Assembly: GCF_000002995.4 (NCBI RefSeq)
Contig: NW_025062477.1
Location: 6,482,649 to 6,546,648, forward strand
DNA: 64,000 nucleotides
Reading direction: 5' to 3'
Source: Brugia malayi
Taxonomy: Eukaryota > Nematoda > Chromadorea > Rhabditida > Onchocercidae
Shown here piece by piece: positions 28,258 through 40,334 of this stretch; position 1 is the stretch's first letter, and every line of letters begins with the position of its first letter. A model generated the notes under the pieces. It was given only the letters and a program-made list of their open reading frames with translations, searched no databases and was not told where the DNA came from. A program made the position numbers and the translations under genes.

Positions 28258-30052
28258 TTACCATACCGAATTAATTCCCTGTTCGATTACGCCTCCATCA
28301 GCTACTCTATTGCCGTTGGCTGTGCTCACCGGATGATTCACATTAAATCTAGGTGAAGCGAAAACAACATGGATTCCAGGATATTTCGTACGCTGAAATA
28401 TTCATTGTATTTCATATACAAGATCAGAGAATTTGTTCATATAAAAGCTGAGGAAACTGGTTCACTTATTAGGCCTTTATTATTACACTACCCATAAAGT
28501 AATGCAAAAATGCGTATCATTTTAGTATAACAAATAAATTGATGATCGGATCAAGAACTTACACTGCTTTCGGCAACTTTCAATGCAGTTAAATGTATTT
28601 CTTTACAAGAAAGATAATAACGACATTGGCATACAGCTTTTAACATGAATCCTTGAAATAATATTATAATAAGCAACGTAATGATAGAAAATAAGTAAAC
28701 AACGTTTGATTCGGCCTTGAAAGAATAATCAAGTGATGGAGACTGTATATGCAGTATGTGAATACTGAAAAATATTATTACAAAGAATCTTACTGGAACT
28801 AATAGTTTTCAATCCAGAATTGCAATCGAAAAAAGCGAAAGTTCCATAAACAACAATAATGAGTTCAGATAATAAAGATATAAAAGCAAGGGATGGTTAA
28901 AACAACTTACTTTAGGTTAAGCTGCTGAAAATTCAATCTTGGATATTCTTAACCAGGTAATCAAGGCTAATTTTCAACAGCCTAGACCAGAATAAGCTAT
29001 TCTAACTTCCGTGCCTTGATCTCATAAAACTTCCATGTGTGATTGTTTTTAACACAGCGGTCTGTTTTGTTTTGAGTTTTATAGCTCGATTTGTTTTGAA
29101 AAATAGACTTACAAAATAAATATCGTTTCAGTATCGATCGCAACAATATATGATACAATAAATGGTAAAAGATAATAAGAAGCTTGCTTCTTAATGCCAG
29201 CAATTACTTGGTAATGAACAAGTAATCCAATCCCAAGATATAAGAAAAAAAAAGCTGAAGAAAATATCAAATATATGAAAACAAAATTTTTTACAACTAG
29301 AAAAATCAAGCAATACATAGCGTCTGAAACATAAACTACACAATTCCTAGTGATGGAATTGTATTCCCAGTGCAGCATTTTGAGCATCCGACGAAATTCT
29401 TATGTGTTTACTGAAAAAAAGAAATAAATAAAATACCTAATGCCATGATATCGATTCCTGTTTTGTGACTGTACCAATCAAATTCGAAGAATACAGATAT
29501 GAAAATGAGAATAACAGACGCCATACCAAATCCAGCGACAGCCTGAAACATATATTGAACTATGATGTCTTGTTATCCATAGAGAAACTAACACGTGCAT
29601 ATTCAAATTATATCATTTTGATGAAACGTGAAATGCTCACCACAGCAGCTTTTTGAGCATGACAAAGCTTAAAGAATATAAATTTCGGGTCATTATCGTC
29701 GAACTGTGCGACACAAATGGTTGATGGTCGTGGACGGTCGTCCAAAACGTCACCTGGTGTTATAATTAATAGAAAGTTGAACTATTTATTTAATGAATTA
29801 TTCAACAAATCAAGAAAAAAGCACGAATTTTTTTCTTTTGAGCACGAAAAGTTCGTTATCCTCGCAGAGATTTTAATGATTGTGGAAATTTGACCAGAAT
29901 TCAATTGAGTGATATAATAATTAAACAAAAACATGAATCATATATGTCAGCAAAAAAAAGTCAAAAAAATGATTACCAGGTACGCCAAATCGAGAATAAG
30001 TAACTGAGCATTCATTTCTTTTCCCGATGAACCATTTCCAAAGTCTATTCAT
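28258..30052 (-). CDS. Four-transmembrane LAPTM-like membrane protein
   Basis: Exons: 30052-29977 (ATG), 29753-29641, 29542-29437, 29323-29157, a 14-nt micro-exon 28924-28911, about 28864-28794, 28651-28563, 28392-28258 (TAA), totalling about 256 aa. The product has a cytosolic start (MNRLWKWFIGKRNEC), TM1 in MASVILIFISVFFEF, TM2 in FVFIYLIFSSAFFFLYLGIG, a third hydrophobic stretch around YYLLPFI, TM4 in LIIVVYGTFAFF, and a polar tail with CQCRYYLSCKEIH. Four spans with a short N-terminus and a Cys-bearing tail recall the LAPTM4/5 endolysosomal membrane proteins and their nematode relatives. That is a topology argument, not a proven orthology. The junctions around the micro-exon are uncertain because no AG acceptor precedes the TM4 exon; the other junctions agree in phase. 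Confidence 0.72.
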
Positions 30053-32660
30053 TCTTTTACCCCGTGAATACGTTTATCATATGAAAATTGTTTCTGAAAA
30101 CTAATCATTGTATATATTTTGAAAACACGAATGGAAAACCATGTAACACGAAAATGAAACTAACTCAGATCATTTAGATTAAGGTTAATATTATTGAAGG
30201 ACTGATTTTATTATTGATTAAATTAATCCAACATTTTTACCACAATGTCACATTCATGTTATTAAATATACATTAATATAATATAGTATGAAGCACGCAT
30301 CTAATCACGCGTGAAATAACTTTTGGATTACTTTGTCCTATCATGATAATAATAATGAAAGAGATACAAAGATATGACATCAAGGTACACAAAACACTGA
30401 AAACTTGGTGATACTACAGTCTCAGTATACTGCTACAAAGCTTGTTTTAATTGAAACTTTCTCATTAATTTTTCCTATAAAATACATAATACAAAATGGT
30501 GATGAAAGAGAGGAGTCAATTCCAATTCCGATTTTAATTCCTGTATAGCAGTATTAAATTTGGCACTCAACAAAGTGTTGTTATTCAATCGCACTATCTT
30601 GTTATCCATCCATACATACATGTTACACTTCATTCAATTCTCTCTTCTCTTTCCTTCCTTCGTATCTTCTCGCGTCCTTACGTACTCTTTGCTCTTTCTC
30701 TGTTTGTACAATGTCTACCTCCATCACATCACATGATATTTCATCATCTCTTTTAATCAATACACTCATACATACCGCTTGAGTGTCGGCTGATTTGTTG
30801 TTGGCGTTGAGCAGTTGTCATGAGTGTTGCGAAGTACCGTGTCACTCTTCGTAAGTTGACAGAGAAACACTTACGTCGTGCTGGTTGACGTAGTTCACTT
30901 GTGTTGTTATAAGTTATATTCCTTGATAACTGTGATCATGGTTCATAAGCGTTTATGCATCATTTACGGTTAGTTTGACGTAAATGTGAAGTTGGAATGC
31001 GTCTTTTTTTGTATATTTCTCTATTCTATATTATATATTTTCTCTTATTTACTTTCTTCGTTGTTCAAACTTCTAGTGCATTTATTCCTTTTCTTCAATT
31101 CTTGAGGTCATAGAGTTCATTTTGTCATTACAGCGATTGGGGTCATTGTCGGTCGTTATGTAAAATGGAAAGCCCACGTGATTACTGTGGGTCACATGAG
31201 GTTTTTATGCTAGGCACTGCTAAATACGACTTCTTTCTTCGATGACTGTTATGTTATGGTCAAACCTATTCTATTATAGTTTCATTATTTCCCGCTCTTC
31301 CCAATACAATTACTTTAGAAGCTAGCTGATGATATTATTTGATATTTTTACATAAGCGCTAATGGTAAATGTTAATGTCTTAACAGGACGATGGTAATAA
31401 GGTCAGCATCTGATACTTTCCTCACCTGATTAATATTAAATAAGTGGTGAGTTATCTTCAATGTTAGAGACAACTAGAAGGGTTCTAAGTGTGATGATTA
31501 ATTCATCTGCTTTTTTTTTCTTTAAATGTTTTGGAGAATGTGCGCTAACTGTGTGTGTTAACTTAGATTACAAGATCCATTAGTGATGATGGTTGAAAGT
31601 GTGTAACGTGTGCAAAGCAGCGCGACAATGCACATGTGACTGTCATAAGAATATTTCGAAATGGCAGTGCCACTTTTATGTTCCGTTGTTACTGACAGTT
31701 GACAAGGGTGAGTGATTGAGTCGTGCCGTACATTTCAGCAGTGGATTTGATGTCAGTTCTCACTGTTGCCATTTCGTATGTTTTATCAAGTCTTCCATGT
31801 GCATGCATAATATATTGTATTAACCTTTTGCACATTTCAAATGTAATAAGCAGGTCGCTTAGTTTCAGTTATGCTGTGTTGAGTCAGTGAACGGGACTGA
31901 TATTGGTGGCGACAAGACTTGATAATCTCTTTTTAAAATGATTGTGGTTTTTCAGCAGTACTCAGTATACAGGTAGTCAGGTTAGGATGCGCTTTCTGTT
32001 TAACTGATACCATTTTGCCGCCTGAAGGAAAAGGCGAGGAAAGATTCTTTTCCACTCCAGCTTTTCTATGCCTATAGAAAAGTTTAATGTGTGCCAGTTT
32101 GTCTCCTTATAAATGTATATACTTATGTCTATAAATGTATAATTTAGAAGGGAAGAGTCAGGTCTCATATGATCATTTTATCATATTTATCATTCTTTAA
32201 GTATCAGAAAAAATCAATTATTAAGATACTCAGCGCTGGATTGAAGAAGAGTCTTGTTGCAGTAATGTTGTAGTTTTATTTCCATGATAAACACTTTCTA
32301 CCTTGATTTGTATTGGGTAACGCCTTTGTAGCAGCTGGTCCAATTAATTTAGTGATTGATTTGGCTCTGTAAAAAAGAACATAACTTTCTGAATCTAAAT
32401 ACGGGTGGTGCATTCCATTTTGGTGACACTCGTTGTATGCTTGACATGTAAGTATTTTCTGTTGAATATAGGAATGTGTTCAATGGCATATCGATCCTTT
32501 GTTTTTTTTTCTCTGTAATATTCGGTTATCTTACTTGTTGCAATATTATCCTTATTGTGAGAATGAAGTTTGACAAATAGCAGTCTCGCGAAATGCCTTA
32601 TATTAAATCAAATAACTTTGCATATTCATCCACACTTCAGCCATAACAATAAAAGAAATC
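30053..32660. other. Divergent intergenic region, likely shared promoter zone
   Basis: About 2.6 kb between two start codons facing away from each other (four-TM gene to the left, PNRC-motif gene to the right). It is AT-rich with T-rich tracts and holds no open frame of interest. Promoters, 5' UTRs or trans-splice sites of both genes should lie here; none can be pinned down by eye. An upstream first exon of the PNRC gene is possible, since 'cacacttcag' just before its ATG could be an acceptor. Confidence 0.55.
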
Positions 32661-32900
32661 ATGCATCCAGTGCCATCCGGAATCATGCATCCAATGTCAT
32701 CAGGAATCATGCATCCAATGTCATCAGGAGTTATGCATCCGGTGTCGTCGGGAATTATGCATCCAGTGTTGTCGGGAATCATGCATCCAATGTCATCTGG
32801 AATTATGCATCCAATGTTATCGGGAGTAATACGCCCATTGTCATCGGGAATCATTCATCCAGTGTCATCGAGAATTATGCATGCAGTGCCATCGGTTCCA
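32661..32900 (+). repeat. 24-bp minisatellite, ten copies, inside a coding exon
   Basis: Ten head-to-tail copies of a 24-nt unit starting ATGCATCCA. The copies differ at several sites, and the last two or three are the most diverged. Because 24 is a multiple of three, the array encodes ten 8-residue units of the form MHPVxSGI in the gene frame. A second + frame and one minus frame are also free of stops across the array. Confidence 0.95.
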
Positions 32901-34046
32901 CTTGCTTTGTTTTTCCCAAATGGTTCTGTAAGTGCGCCAACAACACCAGTTGCTACTAAAGCCATGCGTAATATCAGTCATCAGGTTTATTTTTTAGGTT
33001 ATATTCTTTTTTCAAATCGTTCATTTAAAAAGAGAGTTCCAGGTTATAGGTCTTTTATCATTGCAGTATAAATATTATTCGAATAACTAAGGATGTTATA
33101 CACATATTAGTGGTTTACTGAGTGCCAATATAAATTTCAATTAGCAGAGACTTTTTTCGTGATTTGATTTGCGCACTGTTAATTACAGACGTCCAAACAC
33201 TCCCATCATCAATCCGACAGACATGATGGTCTATTATGTGTACAAAGTGGTAACTTAGAAAAAAAGAATCGTAATTCAAAACAGTGGTCGAAATCTGAAC
33301 CATGCGCTTCTTTTCCTGCCGTAGATACGTCAATAGCAAAAAATTCTAAGCTCGTAACATCCTCTTTATCAAAGCGTGTCGATGTACCCGCTTCCATGGC
33401 AGCAACTCCATGTTTCTCTTCAAGTGCACCAGCATCCAGTAATATGTTTCAGTCGCAATTACCATCAGAAGATACGTCATCTATTAAAAGCATCTCCCAG
33501 AAGCAACCATTTTCTCTTGATGTGACGCCGAAGAGAAAAACAGAGAGAAGTGATTTTTCCACGATTAGATATATACGCGGTTTTCGAAATCAGTATTGAA
33601 TCCTTTCCTCCAGAAGATTTTTCACTATGAAGAGTCGTTTGGAAAATTTTTAGAAAAAATAACATGGAGGTGACAGCGAGGAATTTCAACGAGTTCTTCC
33701 AAATACCTCTATTTACATCTCTGCGTGCGAAACTGAGGAAAGAAAGTTGTAAAATACATAAAATAAATTGCTGTATGCTATCATTACTACTTTTTTATCA
33801 TAAATTTATTAGCTTCATAGCAGTAAAAGGTATCTCAATTTTCGAGAAATAAAATGTTTTATCGGGTAGTTTTTAACACGGAAAAAATTTGAAGGGTTAG
33901 CACGACATTTTCGGCGACAGCAGCAATCAGATAATGTTAACTTTGCGGGTGCAAAGTTCAGTGAGTCACCTCAGGCAAAAGTTGTACCTTTGCCACCGTT
34001 TATATGGTGTGAAGAAGCATCGTCGTCTTCATCGTGTTCTGGTTAG
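32661..34046 (+). CDS. PNRC/Edc1-motif protein with N-terminal octapeptide repeats, putative mRNA-decapping cofactor
   Basis: Four exons in phase: 32661-32984, 33189-33592, 33654-33745, 33895-34046, giving 323 aa. The first exon is ten 8-residue repeats (MHPVPSGI-like) followed by a linker. The second is Ser/Thr/Lys-rich and looks disordered. The C-terminus reads FAGAKFSESPQAKVVPLPPF then IW, closely matching the YAGAKFSEPPSP...LPKPPxHW motif of vertebrate PNRC1/2 and related to yeast Edc1/Edc2. In those proteins the motif contacts the DCP1 EVH1 domain and stimulates DCP2 decapping, so a role in mRNA decay is inferred. The ATG at 32661 is the first in frame after a TAA, but an upstream exon cannot be excluded. 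The last junction (donor 33745 to acceptor 33895) is the weakest; a stronger-looking acceptor at 33868 is out of phase. Confidence 0.7.
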
Positions 34047-37000
34047 AATTTTAGGATTTTAGTGAGAGCTGGTACTGTGTGAGATGTAGCCCTTCTATGC
34101 CCTCATATAGCTAGCATGCGAATCTGTTAGCGAAAACTAATTCCTCACAAGAATCTTTTTTTCTTTTTTTTGTTCCTAAAATAGATTTTAATTGACTGAG
34201 AATGATTCATTTCCGGTTTGCAAAACATTCAAGAGAAAAATCATAAGATTCGTTTCTAAGTAGAATGTGTGTAACCACTTGAAGAATTCTAAATGTTTCA
34301 AACAGTCAAACTTCCAGGTGATGAACAATCTGTACCACCGATTACAGAAGTCATAGAAGTAGAGATGGCACGACATGAAAACTTTCATGGGACACCAAAA
34401 TGGAATAAATGCAGTCCCAACTTGCAAATAAAACCGCTGCACTGTGTTGCTGTATCACCGAGTTCATAATTCGCTGAATAAGAATGAACGCAAGTTCTCT
34501 TTGCGTATTTATTTCCGTATTTCAGACATGTAAATGGGAATAAGTCTTGCACGCAGCGTTTTTTTACAGAATTTCTATGAAATTCTTCATTTTTTCAAAA
34601 TTTTATTTTGGCTTTTCATACGTCCTTTTTTTTTTCTATATTTATTAAAGCTAATATTGCTGCTTATATGAAAATAAGCGTAAGGCAATACAAGAATCTT
34701 GTATTGCCCTAAGATTGGTAATTTAGCGTAAGTTCAAAGCATGAATCTCCTATTTCATATTTCTAACATTTTTATTTGAAACCTTTATAAGTTGAATTTT
34801 TCATAGTATCTTGCCATTATAGTCTAATCTAAGGTGTGTCGGCAGTTTCTCGCATTATTTTAATAATTCACCATCTGCATCATCTGCACTTATTACTTTT
34901 TTGTTTGTTCTACTCCTTATTTTTATTTCATTTCTTATTTTCTTAATAATGTAACTTTTGAAACTTAACAAATCTTTAGTGATTTTTTTTACTGCCTTTT
35001 TTCTTCACTTTATTTGTATATAGTATCAGTATGTATCAAATAATATGTATCAAATAGGATACGTGCTGTATGCTACAAACGCATTTGCACGAAAAGCCTA
35101 ATTTTAAAAGAAGTTTGTCATCTATTTTTGTCTTCTTAATTTTGGATTTCTTGACATTTTAAAATCTTCAATAGTTTCAGACAAAATAATAATAATTATA
35201 CTGCTCCTGATTTCTACATTCTTAAAAATAGGCAGTGTTACATTATACATCTTTTCATGCACATTGAGTTTATTTTATGCATATACTGTTGTTCATTTTA
35301 AAATTTGCTTTATATTGTTTTTGTAAATTTAGAAGTCATAACGTTCGGCATGATTTACATATGGACCACGAATTTCTGCGGTTTGTGATGGAATGTAGAT
35401 GTAATTTTCTCTATTTTTTAATTTTAAAGTCAGGATAATTCCTTTAATATAATTTTGAGAGTTATACTACTTAATTATGGAAGTAACTCTTATGTTAATT
35501 GCAGTAGTGTACTTTTTTCATTTAAAATATTCGTGTTTGTGAAGATGAAAACCTGATAGCAAGAAGTCAGATAGAGCAGCAAAAATATTCTCATGAAGAG
35601 TCTTGGTAAAGCCGTGCTCTGTTGTCTTTGCTTTTTTGCTGCATTTTATACGACTGTCTTCTTCGGGTATCGCTTTCTATTATATTTACATTTATATCTC
35701 TGCGTATTACAACGGCGTGATTTCTGTAGCTTACTGTCAGAAACAACGTTTAATCATCATATGTTTCCTTTCAATCAATTCAAATTGTGTTTTTTAATTG
35801 GGTTGTACTCGGTCTATTAGAATGTTACATTTGAATTGGGCAACTGGAGTTGGCGCTTCTCGTTTTCGTTTGGTATTTAAGCATTTTCCATCTAAAAAGA
35901 ATTATTTCTCGTTCTTCGTTTTTCTTTTTTTTTTTTTTTTTTCATTTTGCTGCTAACTATGATATTTCTGCACTGTGGTACCTTTGCTGTTTTATTCTAT
36001 GATTTTTAATAATCCATCACATTCGAGACGCTCATTTAAGTGCAGTGCAAAATTTTTTGACAATATATAATCCATTACAATTATGTCTTATTGCGTCTAC
36101 AGAATATTATATATAACTTTCCAGTTGATCTCGCCGAACTTCTATCGAAATTATGTATCCGTTCTTTTGTTTTTAAATCTTCTGTAAATGCTGTTATATA
36201 TAAGGATACTTGACTGAGGACATGTCTCTTCGGCTAAATTTCTTACTGCTAGAAAAATGTTCAAAAAATTAATTTCATTGGTATAGTTAATCTGAAGTAA
36301 ATCATTAATATATACGAATTAAGTATATATATATTTCACGTAGTTCTTTATTAACTATAAAGCTCATGGGAAAATATTTCGGTAGAATACAATAATTTGG
36401 ATGGAGGCTCATTTTTTGGAGATCGTCTTACCTTTTTTCAAATTTTTGAATTATTCTTGTTGGATTTGTTTATTGGATTTATGTCTCATGTTGAGTGTGA
36501 AAAGGACAGCTGTTATTAATTGATTGAAGTGTAAGTGTGCGCATGGATTGTACTGAGACTGGTGATGTCCTTTGCGCGAGTGGATAAGGTAAAATGTCAG
36601 TATGTGATGATTATGGCGGGAAGGATTATAGCTAAACCGATTGCTGACATCTTTCCCTTTCATTTAAATATTTGCTGTAGTTAATCTCGTTGCAAAATTT
36701 AGAATATGAAATATTTTAAATTATAATTTTATTCTTGATTTATGGGAGAACGGCAGCTCATTTTTTCTTCTACTCCTTTCTATCCTAATCAAGAGTTGTA
36801 CGTATTGAAGATTAACCAGAAATACCAAAAGTTCTTGTTCATCTGTAATTGAAGTTCGTCATTCTTATTTTTATAAGGAAAACATTAATAGTTGTTTGCT
36901 AAATGAAGCAGCTAATGAATTGTTGGTTTCTTTTCATATAGTTTCTCTTATATCTTTCGCATTTATGATTTTCAAAGTATTTTTTGTCGGAATTATTCCT

Positions 37001-38796
37001 ATGAAATATTTTGTTCACCATGTAACAGCATCAGAAATTTGCATGTCACAGTGTACTGCTTACAATTTCTTTAAAAACACAAGCATGTAGGGAAGGGTCT
37101 TGTTCACGTTCTTAGAATGGGTGTGAAAGTGGTGTGTAGTATTAACTCCCATTACTGTTAAAATGCGAATTTCCCATGCTGAACATGCGTGGAATTTCCG
37201 ACTTAAAAGCAGGAAACAGTAGCATTTACGTCGGATGTTTAGCTTTGTTTCTTCCAAGTAACGATGCAATTTAGAGATGATAAATGTCGTTGTGAGCGGA
37301 TTATAAATAAGCGGTAACACCTGAATGACATTGTTTCTGTAGTGATTTTGGCTATTTGGGAAGGGAAAATCAGCTGATTATATTTATCTTAATGTATCAT
37401 TTTTATCGCTGAATATTATTTTTATCGAAATATCGAGTATGATAGAGAAGCATTCAATTGCTAGTTTGTCTGCTTTCGATGGAAGGGCATTGTTGGATGT
37501 TTGTTAATTCATACTTCCATCGTTTGTGTTTTTTCCTTCTATTTGTGAAATGTAACATATTGAGACATTATTATTCGCTTTTGTAGAGGTTTTGTAATCC
37601 AGTCTTTTGCTTTACAAACTAGCAGTTGCAGCCACTAACCGCACAATCTCAACAATTTATTGGCATCTTGAATTAGTGATGTGCTGCAGCAGTTGGTTGG
37701 CCCGTCCTTACAACATCGCAACTCGGATTATCTTGTATCCCTTCCCCTTCGCTTTCATGTTTTTTTTTTTTTCCTTTTTTTTTCGCCCCGCTACTTTCTT
37801 TCGTGTATTATTTTGAAATTAGAAACTTTTCATCTTCCATATATTTTTTACACCCTTGTTTTCACAAGTTTACTGACATTGTTTCTCCACTAGTAGTAAG
37901 TTTTATATTTGTATGTTTGGTCGAAATAATTTGTAAGCTCTTCCGTGGTTTTTATTCTCAGTAAATATTGTATTCCTTAATAACTTTCTTCAATGTTAAT
38001 AAATTTGTGTTTGTATGTTTAAAGTTTGGAGGCTAAATTGAAATTCATAAGCCTTTTTCTAACTTAACAAATTATTTTTGTAAGCTACCTTTACTAATTT
38101 GGCAAGTTATGAGTTATGAAGTTTATAAATTATAAACTTTAACTTACAATTTATGAATTATTCTGCATAGTTTTTAACAAACATCACACTCTTTAAGAAA
38201 TTTCCGGCACTTTTCCGTTTTTTTTTTTTTTTTTTTTTGGAAATTTAACTCAAATAATTCATAAGTTGTTCTGTAATTCTTATCAACAGTAAATATGGCA
38301 CTTTCTGCAAGGTTTCCTTCAGTACTGAACTAAAGTTCCTGCTTGTTATATTTGAAGTTCAGAAGATTAACTTGAAGTAATTAGAAGCTTTTCCATCGTT
38401 TTTACCGATAATATCTCATTTGTTTGATATATTTAAAGTTTGGGAGTTTAACTGGAGTAATTAGCTTTCCATCATTTTTATCGATAAAGTTATTTTTTGT
38501 ATTCCGTTTGGAACACTAACCTATTAGCAGCAACAAAAACAATAGGTTCTGATGCCATCATGAGCCATTGAAGTTACGATCTTTTTTACATTTTGCTACT
38601 TGGGATTTTAGAGTGAATTCATTGCTTTACAATCGCATCCAGCACCTCGACAACGACAGTTTTTCGTTCCTGAATACCGCTTATGAAATGCGCTTTGGGG
38701 CACGTTTTAAAGTGAGGAAGTCACATGCACGGTCCTTGCAGAAGCTGTAGTTTTGCATCCCTATCGCGCCACTCTTACACGTGTCTTCAACATGCA
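34047..38796. other. Convergent intergenic region
   Basis: About 4.7 kb, T-rich on the + strand, between the ends of the PNRC-motif gene and the REV7 gene. It contains a perfect 12+1+12 palindrome at 34684-34708 and several T tracts (for example about 35929-35942 and 38219-38238). Open frames at 35593-35820 and 37607-37893 are hydrophobic and T-driven, with no motif or splice partner, and are not called. A third-frame opening on the minus strand (38681-38834) continues beyond the REV7 stop but fits no phase. Confidence 0.55.
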
Positions 38797-40334
38797 CTAC
38801 ATTTCGTCTGTTTGACGTACCATTGCAACGATCTGCAAAACAAATATCATTTGAAGCAACGTTTTTCAGTCAGCTAAGCTTAAATTATCTAATTTGGATA
38901 GAGATAAAGTACTACAATAAACTGCTTTTGAAGCATTTAAACTGTGCAGCTGTATAGACATAGTTTAACATCACCGAATTACTATATTTTGAACATCCTA
39001 ATATTTTAATTAACACTCAGAAGATGCAAAACCTCAATCAATTTGCTGTCAATTCGTCTGCCGCAAGGATGTAGATTTTGAGGGACATGATGGTCACATT
39101 TTTCCCACTTAAACTCCTGAAATTAAAGTTGGAGAAGAATGCGAACTCTTGTCAGAGGTTTCACTTCCAATAAAGAAAAAGAAAACTTACTCCAACTCGT
39201 CTTTGCAGTTTCTTTTCGCAGTTACCTCTAAGTTTTGTATGTAATTCGAAGCGTACTTCTGAAATAAATATGTATAAGCCATAAGTACCAGAAAAAGTAT
39301 TTATTCTCCAGTGTCTGTATTCACATAATCATTATCACCTTCGCATCGGAAAGCGTTCTTCATATTCTCGATATATGATCCACGTTGTAATGTAAAAATT
39401 GTTTGTTGGAATTGTCGTTTCATATCAGCTGCTTCATTTGTCAGTACGTCTCTGAAATAGATTATATTCGTTGATCAGAGCTAAACGTAGCCAAGCAGTG
39501 ATTATTTCTTTCCAGCAGTAAATTTGAATCTGAAGAAATGGACCATATTTTTATTAATTATTATTATTATTATTATTATTATATGATTATATGGACCTAA
39601 GGTGAGAGTACTGCGTATCCATAATGATTATTACGACTTCCATTACCACTCTGTTGTCTTTATCAAGGACACACGCTGCAAAATGGGATAGCATATCGAA
39701 CTTTATCCATCGATGAACTGTTTGCAGCGCATTACTTATATAATCCAATACTTCTTTCACTTGGCATTTCTAAGTTTCAAAAATACTTTAAAGAGGAAGA
39801 ACTCAATTAATGATTATTCTGAAAGAGAAAATTGAAAGAGTCTAAGGAAGTGGTCAATCGCAGAGCCAACTGCGAGAGGAAATTTTCAAGTCCTGAATAC
39901 TGACACAAACAAACTAGTGGATGGGTAGAAAATAGGTCATTTTAAAATTGCACTTACATGGATAAGGATATCTCCATAGCTGGCTGTACCAAACGTCTCA
40001 GCTGCATAACTACCAAAATTGAAAAGCACAGTATGGCAAATAATTTCCAGAAATTCGGTAACCATATCAGCCAGTGCTGTAAATGTCTCTATTCTCTCCC
40101 TCTAACTTTATGCAATTCCATACAATGCATCAACAATTTATTTTGCTCTCCTCCCTCCAACTATAAATTAAATGTGCTATTGCTAATAAAATAGCTCCTT
40201 GCTTTTAAAATGTTTGTACAGACAATAAACAATTATCCCAGTAAAAATGCTTTATATTAAGACACCATACCTTTGCGAATGTTGAACCCTTTCCGACCAA
40301 TTTTAGCAATTTGAATTTTAGAAATCTTCCCCAT
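38797..40334 (-). CDS. REV7/MAD2L2 orthologue, HORMA domain
   Basis: Seven exons join without any phase conflict: 40334-40271, 40076-39958, 39769-39597, 39451-39339, 39258-39191, 39116-39033, 38832-38797, giving 218 aa; human MAD2L2 has 211. Near the N-terminus ALADMVTEFLEIICHTVLF matches the first HORMA helix (VVADVLCEFLEVAVHLILY). It is followed by VKEVLDYISNALQ and then ACVLDKDNRVV, which matches the VILDKEHRPV strand. The C-terminal seat-belt part holds VRFELHTKLRGNC, FKWEKCDHHV and RRIDSKLIEIVAM. REV7 binds short peptides in REV3, REV1 or shieldin-type partners and is the small subunit of translesion polymerase zeta; it acts in the nucleus. All seven exons are present and uninterrupted. 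MAD2 itself is less likely, given the closer match to REV7 at these motifs. Confidence 0.87.
39552..39582. repeat. (TTA)n microsatellite
   Basis: About eight consecutive TTA/ATT triplets lie in the REV7 intron between the exons at 39597 and 39451. Confidence 0.85.

Noticed and set aside
32570..32959. 129-aa open frame (+2 relative to the gene) across the minisatellite, and an 83-aa minus frame
   Set aside because: These are consequences of a 24-nt repeat without stops. The MHPV frame is the one that splices in phase into the PNRC-motif exons.
35593..35820. 75-aa hydrophobic open frame
   Set aside because: T-rich DNA gives hydrophobic reading frames by default; no splice partners or homology could be seen.
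38681..38834. Cys-containing third-frame reading (NRRNVVHVEDTCKSG) past the REV7 stop
   Set aside because: It needs a phase-1 junction that the upstream donor at 39033 does not provide; the phase-0 reading ends REV7 at the expected strand.
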